This document shows, piece after piece, positions 18,248 to 30,061 of a DNA stretch of 64,000 bases. The DNA is from Luteimonas suaedae (GTDB lineage Bacteria; Pseudomonadota; Gammaproteobacteria; Xanthomonadales; Xanthomonadaceae). The number at the start of each line of letters is the position of its first letter. Positions within the stretch are counted from its first letter, which is position 1. The DNA is taken from the NCBI RefSeq assembly GCF_008312895.1, contig NZ_VSSP01000001.1, positions 916,880-980,879 on the forward strand, given 5' to 3'. A model generated the notes under the pieces. That model saw only the letters and a program-made list of their open reading frames with translations. It did not search any database and had not been told where the DNA came from. The translations under genes and the position numbers were made by a program.

Positions 18248-19000
18248 TCAGGGCGCCGCAGCGGCGATGATGGCGAGGAAATCTTCGGCGACCAGCGAGG
18301 CGCTGCCGATCAGCCCGCCATCCACGTCCGGCTGCGAAAACAGCGCGGGAGCATTGTCTGGTTTGCAACTGCCCCCGTATAGGACGGGCAGCAAGCCGGC
18401 GATTGTAGCATCGTGGCGCGCCGCCTCGCCACGGATGAAGGCATGGACCGCCTGGGCCTGCTCCGGGGTCGCGGTACGGCCGGTGCCGATGGCCCAGACC
18501 GGCTCGTAGGCCACCACCGCGCCCTCCAGGGCCCGATCCCCGGCCGCCTCGAACACCGGCGCCAGTTGGGCCGCGATCACCGCCTCGGTGCTGCCGGCCT
18601 CGCGTTCATCCAGGGTTTCCCCGACGCACAGCACCGGCACCAGGCCGGCCTGCCGGGCCGCGGCGAACTTGCGCGCGACCAGCGCGCTGTCCTCGCCGTG
18701 GTACTGGCGGCGCTCCGAATGGCCCACCAGGACGTGGCGAATCCCGACATCGGCCAGCATCGCCGCCGACACCTCCCCGGTGTAGGCGCCCTTCGCATGC
18801 GCGCTGACGTCCTGGGCGCCGAAACCGAGGCCGCGCCCGGCATAGGCCGCGGTCAACTCGCCCAGGTAGGGGAACGGCGGCATCACCACGCACTCCACGC
18901 CGGCCGGTGCATCGGTGGCGGCCAGCGCATCCAGCAGCGCCCGCGCGAACGCGCGGTCGCCGTGCATCTTCCAGTTCCCGGCCACGATCCGTGGGCGCAT
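18248..19000 (-). CDS. tpiA: Triosephosphate isomerase
   Basis: Cytoplasmic glycolytic enzyme interconverting DHAP and glyceraldehyde-3-phosphate; 250 residues, normal size. The active-site residues are visible: Lys11 in GNWKM, His94 in LVGHSERR and Glu166 in AYEPVWAIGTG. Phosphate-binding LYGGSCKPDN is near the C-terminus. AAGGAG lies 9 bases before the ATG. A TAGAAT box about 30 bases upstream may be its -10 element, without a clear -35. It starts the tpiA-secG-tRNALeu unit. Confidence 0.98.
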   Translation of the reverse strand: MRPRIVAGNWKMHGDRAFARALLDALAATDAPAGVECVVMPPFPYLGELTAAYAGRGLGFGAQDVSAHAKGAYTGEVSAAMLADVGIRHVLVGHSERRQYHGEDSALVARKFAAARQAGLVPVLCVGETLDEREAGSTEAVIAAQLAPVFEAAGDRALEGAVVAYEPVWAIGTGRTATPEQAQAVHAFIRGEAARHDATIAGLLPVLYGGSCKPDNAPALFSQPDVDGGLIGSASLVAEDFLAIIAAAAP

Positions 19001-19097
19001 CTGCGATGCTCCTTCAAGTATGGAAACGCGATTCTAGCGGCAGCGGTGGCGGCGCGCTCCCGCGGATCGGCCGCGAGATCACGCCGGCCGCTCATCC

Positions 19098-19238
19098 GTA
19101 GGAGCGCGCCATGCGCGCGATGCCGCGGGCATTTCGCCGCCCGCAAGTCCCGGTGACCGGCGCGTTTGCCGGTCCAGAATCGCGGCATCCGCCGGTCCTG
19201 CCGGCACCCGCGATATCGCGCCCATGGGGCGCTCCTAC
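19098..19238. repeat. GTAG-ended ~141-bp palindromic element (copy 1)
   Basis: Begins GTAGGAGCGCGCCATGCGCG and ends with the complement GGGGCGCTCCTAC, with nested inverted sequences (CCGCGGGC, GATGCCGCGG / CCGCGATATCG, ACCGGC/GCCGGT) between. The right end runs into the 3' end of the next gene, whose TAG stop (19235-19237) belongs to the terminal GTAGGAGCG. Confidence 0.85.
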
Positions 19239-20188
19239 TTCAGTTTGATCTCCCGCAGGCGTTCTTCCAGGTAGCCCTGCGCGGTGATCGGCTCGGGGTA
19301 GCGGCTCGGGTTGTCCGCGGTCACCGTCGCCGGCAGCACGTCGATCACGAAGTCCGGATTCGGATGCAGGAAGAAAGGCGTGGAATAACGCGGCTTGCGC
19401 GCCTCCTCACCCCGCGGATTGACCACGCGATGGGTGGTGGAGGGATACACGTGGTTGGTCAGGCGCTGCAGCATGTCGCCGATGTTGACCACGATGACGT
19501 CCTCCTCGGCGGTGAACGGCACCCACTCGCCCTTGCGCGACTTCACTTCCAGGCCGGCCGCGCTGGCGCCCACCAGCAGGGTGATCAGGTTGATGTCCTC
19601 GTGCGCGCCGGCACGCTCGTTGGGGATGTCGTCGGTGGTGATCGGCGGATAGTGGATCGGGCGCAGGATCGAGTTGCCGAAGTCGGTCTTGTCGGCGAAC
19701 CAGTCCTCCGGCAGGCCGATGTGCAGCGCCAGTGCCGCCAGCACGCGCGCGCCGAGCCGGTCGAGCGCCTGGTACAGGCCGTAGCCGTGCTCGCGGAACC
19801 CTTCGACCTCGGTCGGCCACAGGTTCGGCGGCATCACCTCGCGGTACTTCGAATCGTCGGGGATCTCGCGGCCGATGTGCCAGAACTCCTTGAGGTCGAA
19901 GTGCTGGGCGCCCTTGGCCGTTTCCACGCCGAACGGGGTATAGCCGCGCGCGCCGCCGCTGCCCGGCACGTGGTAGCGCATCTTGACGTCGTCAGGCAGG
20001 GCGAAGAATTCGACGAAGATGCGGTAGGCCGCGTCGATGTCCGACTGTGGGATGCCGTGGCCGCCGATGCCGGCGAAGCCCCATTCGCGGTAGGCGGCAC
20101 CGAGTTCGGCGACGAAGGCGTCGCGGTCACGGCTGCTGGTGGGTTCGCTGAAACGGCGGATGTCCAGGGTGGGAATGCGCGAAGCCAT
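19235..20188 (-). CDS. Isopenicillin-N-synthase-family 2-oxoglutarate/Fe(II)-dependent oxygenase
   Basis: Non-haem iron dioxygenase, 317 residues, probably cytoplasmic; substrate unknown. The N-terminal DIOX_N part ends with WGFAGIGGHGIP. The iron ligands are His196 and Asp198 in AGAHEDINLITLL and His253 in STTHRVVNP; the co-substrate-binding pair Arg267 and Ser269 is in KPRYSTPFFLHP. It lies 18 bases downstream of glmM in the same direction and may be the last gene of that unit. Its stop codon is the TAG of a GTAG-ended repeat. Similar proteins are widespread in proteobacteria, often annotated only as family members. Confidence 0.88.
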   Translation of the reverse strand: MASRIPTLDIRRFSEPTSSRDRDAFVAELGAAYREWGFAGIGGHGIPQSDIDAAYRIFVEFFALPDDVKMRYHVPGSGGARGYTPFGVETAKGAQHFDLKEFWHIGREIPDDSKYREVMPPNLWPTEVEGFREHGYGLYQALDRLGARVLAALALHIGLPEDWFADKTDFGNSILRPIHYPPITTDDIPNERAGAHEDINLITLLVGASAAGLEVKSRKGEWVPFTAEEDVIVVNIGDMLQRLTNHVYPSTTHRVVNPRGEEARKPRYSTPFFLHPNPDFVIDVLPATVTADNPSRYPEPITAQGYLEERLREIKLK

Positions 20189-20206
20189 GAATCTCTCCGT
20201 AATCGA

Positions 20207-21598
20207 TCAGCCCGCCGCCGCGCGCACCGCGTCGGCCAGGCCATCCAGGGTCTGCTGCATCAGCGCGGCATCGTCGGCTTCCACCGTCACCCGCACCACC
20301 GGCTCGGTGCCGGACGGGCGCAGGAAGGCACGCCCCCTGCCCTCCACCGCGGCCTGCGCCCGCGCCAGTGCGGCCTGCACCGCGGGCGCCTCGGCCGGCC
20401 GGGCGCCGTCGCCGTAGCGCACGTTCGCAGTCCGCTGCGGCAGCTTGCGCAGGCCTTCCAGCGCCTGCTGCAGGGAGATCCCGCGGCGCTTGAGCACTTC
20501 CAGCACCTGCAGTGCGCTGACGATGCCGTCGCCGGTGCTGGCGCGGTCCAGGCACAGCAGGTGACCCGAGGTCTCGCCGCCGAGCATGCCGCCGTGCTGC
20601 AGCAGCGCCTGGTGCACGTAGCGATCGCCGACCTTGGCGCGAATGAAGCCGATCCCGCGCGCGGCCATCGCCTGCTCGAAACCGTAGTTGGTCATCAGCG
20701 TACCGACCACCGGGCCGCGCAGGCGCCCGCTGGCTTGCCAGTCGCTCGCCAGCACGTACAGCAGGTCGTCGCCGTCGGCGATGCGACCGTCGTCGGCCAC
20801 GAACAGCACCCGGTCGCCGTCGCCGTCGAAGGCGATGCCGAGCTTGGCGCCGGTCGCCCGCACCTGTTCGGCCAGGGCCTGCGGGTGGGTGGAGCCGACC
20901 CCGTCGTTGATGTTCACGCCGTTGGGCTCGATGCCGATCGCGTCGACGCGCGCGCCCAGTTCGCGCAGCACCAGCGGACCGATCTGGTAGGTAGCGCCAT
21001 TGGCGCAGTCCATGGCGATGCGCATGCCGCCGAGATCGAAGCCGCGCGGCAGCGAGCCCTTGCAGGCCTCCAGGTAGCGGCCGACGGCGTCGCGGGTGCG
21101 CACCGCCTTGCCGAGCTTGTCCGACGGCACGGTCCGGAGCGGCTGCTCGAGCGCCGCTTCGATCGCCGCCTCGGTGGCGTCGTCGAGCTTCTCGCCGCCG
21201 GCGGAGAAGAACTTGATGCCGTTGTCGTGGTGCGGATTGTGCGAGGCGGAGATGACGATGCCGCCGTCGGCGCGCAGCGAGCGGGTCAGGTGCGCCACCG
21301 CCGGGGTCGGCATCGGCCCCATCAGCTCGACGTCGACGCCGGCCGCGACCAGCCCGGCTTCCAGCGCCGCCTCGAACATGTAGTTGGAAATGCGGGTGTC
21401 CTTGCCGATCACCACGAAAGGCTTGCGCCAGGCCGCATCGTCGCCGCGCAGCACGTGACCATAGGCATTGCCCAGGCGCAGCACGAAGTCGGCCGAGATC
21501 GGCGCCACGCCGACGCGGCCGCGGATGCCGTCGGTGCCGAAGTAGCGCCGCGTTGCGGCGCTACCGTCATTGGTGATTGGTGATTGGTGATTGGTCAT
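20207..21598 (-). CDS. glmM: Phosphoglucosamine mutase
   Basis: Converts glucosamine-6-phosphate to glucosamine-1-phosphate for UDP-GlcNAc, hence peptidoglycan and LPS. Signatures: [14 protein letters not shown] near the N-terminus, active-site Ser119 in [12 protein letters not shown], metal loop DGDGDR and phosphate site [17 protein letters not shown]. The first in-frame start upstream of the conserved RRYFGTDG is the ATG at 21598, so translation must run through a heptamer repeat array, giving the N-terminus [16 protein letters not shown]. No in-frame ATG/GTG/TTG occurs between. At 463 residues it is slightly longer than usual (~445-450). It follows accD. Confidence 0.95.
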   Translation of the reverse strand: MTNHQSPITNDGSAATRRYFGTDGIRGRVGVAPISADFVLRLGNAYGHVLRGDDAAWRKPFVVIGKDTRISNYMFEAALEAGLVAAGVDVELMGPMPTPAVAHLTRSLRADGGIVISASHNPHHDNGIKFFSAGGEKLDDATEAAIEAALEQPLRTVPSDKLGKAVRTRDAVGRYLEACKGSLPRGFDLGGMRIAMDCANGATYQIGPLVLRELGARVDAIGIEPNGVNINDGVGSTHPQALAEQVRATGAKLGIAFDGDGDRVLFVADDGRIADGDDLLYVLASDWQASGRLRGPVVGTLMTNYGFEQAMAARGIGFIRAKVGDRYVHQALLQHGGMLGGETSGHLLCLDRASTGDGIVSALQVLEVLKRRGISLQQALEGLRKLPQRTANVRYGDGARPAEAPAVQAALARAQAAVEGRGRAFLRPSGTEPVVRVTVEADDAALMQQTLDGLADAVRAAAG

Positions 21599-21679
21599 GC
21601 GTACTGTTCCGGAAGGTGGCGCATAGGCTGCTGGAGGCTGGCTTTTCGAATCACGAATCACCAATCACCAATCACGGCC
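21565..21679. repeat. Inverted heptamer array overlapping the glmM start
   Basis: Left arm has about four GATTGGT units (21569-21595); right arm is CGAATCACGAATCACCAATC.. ending AATCACGGCC (21646-21677). The ~50-base core carries the glmM ribosome-binding region. The left arm is read in frame as the first ten codons of glmM. The right arm abuts the accD stop codon at 21680. Confidence 0.88.
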
Positions 21680-22579
<900 letters not shown>

Positions 22580-22685
22580 CTTCTCTTGTCCGGAACGGCC
22601 GCCGTATGCGGACCTGGGGCGGCGCGCCGGCGCGTGTTGCGGGCAAGTCTAGCGCGGGCCGGCCCGGCACGCCCGCTGCCCGCAC

Positions 22686-22748
22686 TGGGAGCGACGGAAG
22701 TCGCGACGCTCTGTCGGTGGCAGCCGTCGCGACTTCCGTCGCTCCCAC
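22686..22748. repeat. Inverted REP pair upstream of accD
   Basis: TGGGAGCGACGGAAGTCGCG (22686 onward) and its complement ending GTCGCTCCCAC at 22748, 18 bases apart. The right half matches the 23-mer in nuoG (9991-10013) and at 37154-37176. It lies in the 278-base accD-trpA gap; accD may have its own promoter downstream of it. Confidence 0.85.
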
Positions 22749-22857
22749 AAAAACCGGAGGCTTGCGCCTGCATCGCTTGACCGTGGGCACCCGACCGAGC
22801 CTTCACGCCGATCCGGAGCCGCAGAGGAGAGGCTCGGGCCGGAGCTCGAAAGCCTCG

Positions 22858-23688
22858 CTAGCCTGCAGTGCCCGTATTGGCGTGCGGGCGGTCGAGCGCG
22901 GCGCGCAGCGGCGCCAGGAATGCCGCGGCGCGGGACGCGGCTTCGGCTGCGTCGGGAGCATCCGCCAGCGATGCCACCAGGGCGCTGCCCACCACCACGC
23001 CGTCCGCATCCACGGCCATGGCCGCGGCGCCGGCGGCGTCGCGGATGCCGAAGCCGGCAACCACCGGCACCTCGGTCCGCGCACGGATTCCGCGCAGGCG
23101 TTCGCCGGCGGCGGCGGTATCGAGCCGCTCCGAAGCCCCGGTCACGCCGGCGAAGCTGACGTAGTACAGGTATCCGCTGGCATCGGCGCATAGCCGTTGC
23201 AGGCGGTGTTCATCGGTCGTGGGCGAGGCCAGCAGGATCAGGGCGATCCCATACGCGGCGAACGCGTCGCGGAACTCGCCGGCCTCCTCCGGCGGCAAGT
23301 CGACCAGCAGCACACCGTCGACGCCGGCCGCGGCCGCCTCCCCGGCGAACCGCTCCGCGCCACGGATCTCGATCGGGTTGAGATACCCCATCAGCACCAC
23401 CGGGATGTCCGCGTCGCGCTCGCGAAACATCCTCACCGCCTCGAGCACGAACGACATGCCCGCACCTCGAGCGAGGGCACGTTCGGAGCTGCGCTGGATG
23501 GTCGGGCCATCGGCCATCGGGTCGGAGAACGGCACGCCGAGTTCGATCACGTCGGCGCCGGCCCGGACCAGCGCATGCATCACCGGCACGGTCGCCTCCA
23601 GCGAGGGATCGCCGGCGGTGACGAACGGAATCAGGGCCTTGCGGCGCTGTGCCGCCAGCAGCGCGAAACGTCGATCGATTCGATTCAT
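22858..23688 (-). CDS. trpA: Tryptophan synthase alpha chain
   Basis: Cleaves indole-3-glycerol phosphate to indole and glyceraldehyde-3-phosphate in the alpha2-beta2 complex; 276 residues. Catalytic Glu49 (ADVIELGVPFSDP) and Asp60 (MADGPTIQ) are at the canonical positions. Start MNRIDRRFALLAAQRRKALI. The ATG overlaps by 4 bases the stop of a 78-residue ORF inserted between trpB and trpA, so translation is probably coupled through that ORF. Confidence 0.98.
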   Translation of the reverse strand: MNRIDRRFALLAAQRRKALIPFVTAGDPSLEATVPVMHALVRAGADVIELGVPFSDPMADGPTIQRSSERALARGAGMSFVLEAVRMFRERDADIPVVLMGYLNPIEIRGAERFAGEAAAAGVDGVLLVDLPPEEAGEFRDAFAAYGIALILLASPTTDEHRLQRLCADASGYLYYVSFAGVTGASERLDTAAAGERLRGIRARTEVPVVAGFGIRDAAGAAAMAVDADGVVVGSALVASLADAPDAAEAASRAAAFLAPLRAALDRPHANTGTAG

Positions 23689-23921
23689 GTCGTTCCTGTC
23701 CGGGAGCCGCCGGGCACGGTCCGCTCGCCGCTCGCGAACAGGCGCTCCGGCAGTTCCGCCAGCGCCTCGTCCGGCGCTTCCACGTCGAACATGTCGATGC
23801 AGCAGCCGCAGCCCAGATTGTCGGAAAGATGGACGAGCCGCGTTTCCCAGCGATCCAGCCAGGCATCGAGGATGATCTGGTCGTCGGGTTCCGCCGCCAG
23901 CGTCGCGCGCCGCATCGCCAT
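23685..23921 (-). CDS. Hypothetical 78-residue protein between trpB and trpA
   Basis: Small ORF embedded in the trp operon. It starts 2 bases after the trpB stop, has a strong GGAGGT 6 bases before its ATG, and its stop overlaps the trpA ATG (ATGA). Such packing argues that it is expressed. The start is MAMRRATLAAEPDDQIILDA; the centre has LDRWETRLVHLSDNLGCGCC with a CGCC cysteine cluster, and the C-terminal third is acidic then Gly/Ser/Thr-rich. No signal peptide or membrane helix. I do not recognise the family. It could be a metal-binding or regulatory partner of tryptophan synthase, but that is inference from position only. Confidence 0.75.
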   Translation of the reverse strand: MAMRRATLAAEPDDQIILDAWLDRWETRLVHLSDNLGCGCCIDMFDVEAPDEALAELPERLFASGERTVPGGSRTGTT

Positions 23922-23923
23922 CC

Positions 23924-25130
<1,207 letters not shown>

Positions 25131-25138
<8 letters not shown>

Positions 25139-25805
25139 CGGAATTCCTTTCCGACAGGTCGGCGCAGTCGGCGCGGCGGACCTCCTGCACGAAGCGGCGC
25201 ATGCGCTCGCCGTCCTTGATGCCCGGCGCGCTTTCGATGCCGCTGCAGGTATCCACGCCCCAGGGCAGCGTTCCCAGCGCGGCTTCGAACACGTTGCCCG
25301 GTTCGAGGCCGCCGGCGAGAAAGAACGGCAAGTCCAGGCCCGGCGGGATCCGCTTCCAGTCGAAGGTGCTGCCGCTGCCGGGCTCGGCGTCGCCGCCGTG
25401 ACTGTCGAACAGGAACCCGGACGCGCCCGGGAACTTGAGCCGGAGTCCGGTCGCATCGAGCGCCATGGCTCCGCCCATCGGCACCGCCTTGAGGTAGGGC
25501 GTCCCGAAACTGCGACAGAAGGCGTCGTCCTCCTCGCCGTGGAACTGCAGCAGCGAGGGACGCACCTGGCGCGCGACTTCGCGAACCGAATTGCCGTCGT
25601 TGTTGCGGAACACCGCGACCGCGTTGACCAGCGGCGCGAGCGCATTGCGCATGGCACGCGCTTCCTCCGGCTCCACCCGGCGCGGACTGCCGGCGGCGAA
25701 GATGAAGCCGACCGCGTCGACGCCGAGTTCGCCGGCCAGGCGCACGTCGCCGGCACGGGTCATGCCGCAGAACTTGATGCGGGTGCGAAACAGGATGCGG
25801 TTCAT
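25131..25805 (-). CDS. trpF: Phosphoribosylanthranilate isomerase
   Basis: Converts phosphoribosylanthranilate to the carboxyphenylamino-deoxyribulose phosphate in tryptophan synthesis; 224 residues. The N-terminal [12 protein letters not shown] contains the catalytic Cys13; [13 protein letters not shown] and the C-terminal [11 protein letters not shown] with [10 protein letters not shown] match the TIM-barrel family. The chosen start gives [15 protein letters not shown]; the open frame extends 23 codons upstream without conservation. Overlaps trpB by 8 bases and follows truA by 76, the common truA-trpF-trpB order. Confidence 0.96.
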
Positions 25806-25881
25806 CGACGGCAGGTGGCGGATGGATAGCGGGACAGCGTAGCTTTTTCCGCGCGTGCGTGCGCATGCATCCATGCGCCGC

Positions 25882-26664
25882 TCATAGTGTCACCTCTTCC
25901 GGAAGACCGCATTCAGGCGGATACAGCGGGCCCAGGAACAGCAGCCCCGTCGCCGGCGCGGTCGCCCCGGCCAGGGTGCGGTCGCGCGCCGCCAGCAGTT
26001 CGGCGATCCATGCGCCGGGGCGCTCGCCCGCCCCAACCTCGAGCAGCGAGCCGACGATGTTGCGAACCATGTGGTGCAGGAAGGCGTTGGCCTGCAGCTC
26101 CACCGCGAGTTCTTCGCCGATGCGCTCGACCGCAATTCGCTGCAGCTCGCGGCGCGCGTGCGGCGCCTGGCAGTGCACGGTGCGGAAGCTGGAGAAGTCG
26201 TGCTCGCCCACCAGCGCCTGCGCGGCGCGATGCATCGCCTGTGCGTCCAGCGGCTGCCGGCACCAGGCCAGGTACTGGCGCTCGAGCGCCGCACGCACCG
26301 GACGGTTGACGATGCGGTAGCGATAGCGCCGCGCGCGCGCCGAGAAGCGGGCGTGGAAGTCGTCGCCGACCGGCACGCACCAGCGCACCGCCACCGCCGG
26401 CGGCAACCGCGAGGTCGCGCCCAGCATCCAGCCACGCGGCTCGCGGCGTGCCTGGCTGTCGAAGTGCACCACCTGGCAGCGCGCGTGGACACCGGCGTCG
26501 GTGCGTCCGGCGCAGACGGTGGCGACCGGCGCATCGGCGACCTCCGACAGCGCACGCTCGAGCGCGGCCTGCACGGTCGCCGGCCCGACCGTACCCGGCT
26601 GGCTCAGGCGCTGCCAGCCGGAGAAGTCGCCGCCGTCGTATTCGACGCCCAGGGCGTAGCGCAT
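25882..26664 (-). CDS. truA: tRNA pseudouridine(38-40) synthase TruA
   Basis: Modifies uridines 38-40 in the tRNA anticodon arm; 260 residues. Start [20 protein letters not shown]. The catalytic Asp is in [18 protein letters not shown]; the C-terminal motif [20 protein letters not shown] is typical. The long open frame upstream is composition-driven and not homologous. It lies between fimV and trpF as in Pseudomonas and relatives. Confidence 0.97.
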   Translation of the reverse strand: MRYALGVEYDGGDFSGWQRLSQPGTVGPATVQAALERALSEVADAPVATVCAGRTDAGVHARCQVVHFDSQARREPRGWMLGATSRLPPAVAVRWCVPVGDDFHARFSARARRYRYRIVNRPVRAALERQYLAWCRQPLDAQAMHRAAQALVGEHDFSSFRTVHCQAPHARRELQRIAVERIGEELAVELQANAFLHHMVRNIVGSLLEVGAGERPGAWIAELLAARDRTLAGATAPATGLLFLGPLYPPECGLPEEVTL

Positions 26665-26861
26665 TGCGGAGTCCGAAGCGTGGGAAGAGGCGGGAAATGT
26701 TAGAGCGGTTTCGGCGCAAGCGTTGGCGAGATCCCTTCTCCCGCTTGCGGGCCGGCGGCCCGACACGAGCGAACGCCCCATGCGCGACGCGCATGGGCCG
26801 GGCGCGGAGCGAGAGCCTGCCCCCGAGTGCTTTGGTCGGGGACGCCCGAAGAGCAGCGGCT

Positions 26862-28745
26862 TCAGCCGATCTCGCGCAGCAGCTGCTCCGCTTCGCCGCG
26901 TTCGCCGTCGCTGCCGCTGGCGACGACTTCCTGCAACAGGCTGCGGGCAGTGTCGACATCGCCGAGTTCGACGTAGGCGCGGGCGAGTTCGATGCGCTCC
27001 TGCCCCGCCTCGAGCTCCGTCACCGACGCTGCGGTCGCGTCCGGATCCAGCTGCCCTGCCGGCTCCAGGCGCTCGGCAGGCACGCCGGATGCGTCGGTCA
27101 TGTCTCGAGTTCCGGCGGTCGGCACGGGGCCGTAGTCGAAGCGCGGTTCCGGCGCGGGCGCGGCGGGCGGCACCGCCGGTGGCGATTCCGGTGCTCCGGC
27201 GTCGCCGCCATGCCAGGTCGGCGCCGTGGCGGCGGCTTGCTTGCCGGTCTTGCGTGGTTTCGCTCCCGCTCGCGCGCCGGCGCTCGACACCGCCGCCGGC
27301 GCGCCGGCGCGGAAGCTGCGCGCGGGCACGGGCTTTTCGCGCCGCGACCAGAACCACGCCAACAGTGCGGCCAGCAGCAACGCGACGCCGAGTCCGAGCC
27401 ACAGCCAGGTCCCGCCGCCGGTCTCGGCCGCGGGAACGCCGGCCGCGGCCGGCGTCTCGCCGGTCTGGGCCGTGGACGTCGCCGGTTGCCGGTTGGATTC
27501 GGCCAGGCGCTGCTGCGCGGCGGCCAGTTCGCTGTCCTTGAGCGTGATCAGCTGCTGCTGTTGCTGCTGCAGCTGCTCGAGCTCGGCGATCCGCGTTTTC
27601 AGCTCCTCGACCTCGGCGTCGCGCGCGGCCAGTGTTTCCCGGGTTTCCTGCATGTCCTGTCGAAGCATCTCGCCCTCGCCGCCGGCGGTGATGCCGGACG
27701 TTGTTCCCGCCTGCTGGCCGCCACCGGAGGATGGCGGCGCGATCTCCAGGCGCGCCTCGGCGGTGCGTGCCGCCCCGCCGCTTTCCGTCGCCCGCGCATC
27801 GCCCGCGCTGTCCGAGGCAGCCGCGACGGCGGTCTCCGGCTGCGGTGTCGGCGCCGACAGCTCGCGCCAGCGCGCCACCTGTGCGCGCACCTCGGCCGTC
27901 GCCTCGGCGGCCGAGACGCGGGTGAGCTCGTCGCGCGGCGGAATCCGCAGGACCGCGCCCTGCCGGACCAGGTTGACGTTGCCGGCGATGAACGCCTCGG
28001 GATTGGCGCGCAGCAGCGCCAGCATCATCTGGTTCAGGCTGACGTCGTCGTCCGGGGCGATCCGCTGCACGATCTGGCTCAGGGTATCCCCGGCCTGCAC
28101 CGGGCCGTACTCACCGGGGACCGACATTGCGGTGGCGGCGGGGGCCGGTGCCGGGGGCCGCGGTGCCGGCGTAGGCGCGACCGCATCGTCGACCGCCGTT
28201 TCGGGCTCGGCGGCCGCTTCGGTGGCCGCGGCGGCATCCGACGGCACCTCGGCGATCGCGGTGGCGTCCGGCTGCGGCGGCCGCACGATCGTGCCCGCGG
28301 GCGCCGCTTCCGGGGCGCGCACCGGCGGCTGCGCGGGCGCGGCCATGGTCTCGGGCGTATCGACCAGGGCCGAGTATTCGCGCACCAATCGCCCCTGCCC
28401 CCAGTCGACCTCGACCAGGAAGGTCAGCAGCGCCTGCTCGACCGGCCCGGCGCTGGTGACGCGAACCACGGGACGGCCGCCGGCGTCGAGCGCGACCGTG
28501 AACTGCAGGTCCGAAACCACGCCTTGCGGCGGTTCCAGCCCGATCCTGGCGAAGGTCTCGGGCGACGCCAGGCGCGCCTGCAGCTGCCGCAGTTCCGCCG
28601 GATCACTGGAGATGATCGGGATCTCGGCCAGGAACGGCTCGCCGTACTGCGAACGCACCTGGATCTGGCCGAGCCCGAGCGCGAACGCCGGACCGGCCAA
28701 CAGCACCAGTGCCAGCACCCACGCGATTCGCCACTTCGACAGCAT
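26862..28745 (-). CDS. fimV: FimV-family pilus/motility hub protein
   Basis: Inner-membrane, peptidoglycan-associated protein; in Pseudomonas FimV supports type IV pilus assembly and cAMP signalling. 627 residues: N-terminal signal ([20 protein letters not shown]), conserved FimV N-domain ([20 protein letters not shown]), an Ala/Pro-rich linker, a LysM domain near residues 195-265 ([20 protein letters not shown]), a coiled coil around [20 protein letters not shown], one transmembrane helix ([19 protein letters not shown]) and a C-terminal TPR-like domain ([20 protein letters not shown]). Shorter than Pseudomonas FimV (~900). The asd-fimV-truA order is the conserved one. Confidence 0.92.
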   Translation of the reverse strand: MLSKWRIAWVLALVLLAGPAFALGLGQIQVRSQYGEPFLAEIPIISSDPAELRQLQARLASPETFARIGLEPPQGVVSDLQFTVALDAGGRPVVRVTSAGPVEQALLTFLVEVDWGQGRLVREYSALVDTPETMAAPAQPPVRAPEAAPAGTIVRPPQPDATAIAEVPSDAAAATEAAAEPETAVDDAVAPTPAPRPPAPAPAATAMSVPGEYGPVQAGDTLSQIVQRIAPDDDVSLNQMMLALLRANPEAFIAGNVNLVRQGAVLRIPPRDELTRVSAAEATAEVRAQVARWRELSAPTPQPETAVAAASDSAGDARATESGGAARTAEARLEIAPPSSGGGQQAGTTSGITAGGEGEMLRQDMQETRETLAARDAEVEELKTRIAELEQLQQQQQQLITLKDSELAAAQQRLAESNRQPATSTAQTGETPAAAGVPAAETGGGTWLWLGLGVALLLAALLAWFWSRREKPVPARSFRAGAPAAVSSAGARAGAKPRKTGKQAAATAPTWHGGDAGAPESPPAVPPAAPAPEPRFDYGPVPTAGTRDMTDASGVPAERLEPAGQLDPDATAASVTELEAGQERIELARAYVELGDVDTARSLLQEVVASGSDGERGEAEQLLREIG

Positions 28746-28829
28746 GCATCTCCCCTCTTCGGGCTACGACTCTAGCCGGCCGGACCGTCGATTCGCAATG
28801 GACGCGGCCGGGAACGCCGTGACGCCCGC

Positions 28830-29864
28830 CTACTCCGCGTCCGCCGCCGCCGCCACCAGCTCGGCGATCTGTACCGCGTTCAGGGCCGCGCCCTTGCGGA
28901 TGTTGTCGGAGACGATCCACAGGTTCAGTCCGCGCGGGTGCGAGAGATCCTCGCGGATGCGGCCGACGTAGACCGCATCCTTGCCGGACGCGTGCGTCAC
29001 CGGCGTCGGGTAGCCGCCGGCACGGCGCTCGTCGACCACCTCCACGCCCGGCGCCGAGGCCAGCAGCGCACGGGCATCGACCGCCGTGAGCTTGGTTTTG
29101 GTCTCGATGTGCACCGCCTCGGAATGGCCGTAGAACACCGGCACGCGCACCGCGGTCGGGTTCACCTGGATGCTGTCGTCGCCGAGGATCTTGCGGGTCT
29201 CCCAGACCAGCTTCATTTCCTCCCTGGTGAAGCCGTTGTCCATGAACTCGTCGATCTGCGGGATCAGGTTGAAGGCGATCTGCACCGGAAACAGCTGCGG
29301 ATCGGCGTCCTGGAAGTTCAGCATGGCGCCGGTCTGGCGCCCCAGTTCCTCCATCGCCGCGCGGCCGGCGCCGGAGACGGACTGGTAGGTGGCGACGTTG
29401 ATGCGTTCGATCCCCACCTTGCGGTGGATCGGCGCCAGCGCCACCAGCATCTGCATGGTCGAGCAGTTGGGATTGGCGATGATCCCGCGCGGCCGCGCCT
29501 TCGCCGCCTCCGGGTTCACCTCGCTGACCACCAGCGGCACGTCGTCGTCGTAGCGGAACGCGGAACTGTTGTCGATGACCACGGCGCCCGCGGCGGCGAA
29601 CTTCGGCGCGTATTCCTTCGACACGCTGCCACCGGCCGAGAACAGTGCGATTTCGACGCCCGTCGGATCGAACGTGGCCAGGTCCTGCACGAGGATGTCG
29701 TCGCCGCGGTATTCGACGGTGCCGCCGGCCGAGCGTTCGCTGGCCAGCGCGACCAGTTCGCCGACCGGGAACTTCCGTTCAGCCAGGATCGACAGCATGG
29801 TCTCGCCGACCGCGCCGGTGGCGCCGACGACCGCGACCTTGAAACGTCTGGGGGGATTGTTCAT
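28830..29864 (-). CDS. asd: Aspartate-semialdehyde dehydrogenase
   Basis: Reduces aspartyl phosphate to aspartate semialdehyde, the branch point to lysine/DAP, threonine and methionine; 344 residues. NADP-binding VAVVGATGAVGETML is at the N-terminus, the catalytic Cys134 is in IANPNCSTMQ and the catalytic His in the VFYGHSEAVHIET region. Lies 84 bases upstream of fimV. A GTAG-ended repeat occupies the region upstream of its start. Confidence 0.97.
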   Translation of the reverse strand: MNNPPRRFKVAVVGATGAVGETMLSILAERKFPVGELVALASERSAGGTVEYRGDDILVQDLATFDPTGVEIALFSAGGSVSKEYAPKFAAAGAVVIDNSSAFRYDDDVPLVVSEVNPEAAKARPRGIIANPNCSTMQMLVALAPIHRKVGIERINVATYQSVSGAGRAAMEELGRQTGAMLNFQDADPQLFPVQIAFNLIPQIDEFMDNGFTREEMKLVWETRKILGDDSIQVNPTAVRVPVFYGHSEAVHIETKTKLTAVDARALLASAPGVEVVDERRAGGYPTPVTHASGKDAVYVGRIREDLSHPRGLNLWIVSDNIRKGAALNAVQIAELVAAAADAE

Positions 29865-29901
29865 GGATATGGTTCTCGATGATTCATGGGATGAATGTTT
29901 C

Positions 29902-30007
29902 GTAGGAGCAGCCCATGGCCGCGAAGCCGTGGGTGGCTCCGGTTGCCGTGGCGGCGATTCCCGCCGTCTGCAGCCGCGTCGGCATCGCGCGCATGGCGCG
30001 CTCCTAC
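29902..30007. repeat. GTAG-ended palindromic element (short copy, ~106 bp)
   Basis: Begins GTAGGAGCAGCCCATGGCCG and ends CGCGCATGGCGCGCTCCTAC, the same termini as the elements at 19098, 35306, 56486 and 60269 but with a shorter, diverged centre. It lies between the hydroxyacid dehydrogenase and asd, 38 bases before the asd start. Confidence 0.75.
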
Positions 30008-30061
30008 AGGGACACGGCGCCGCAGCTGGATTCCGGGAGTCCGCACATCATGCGGGACTCC

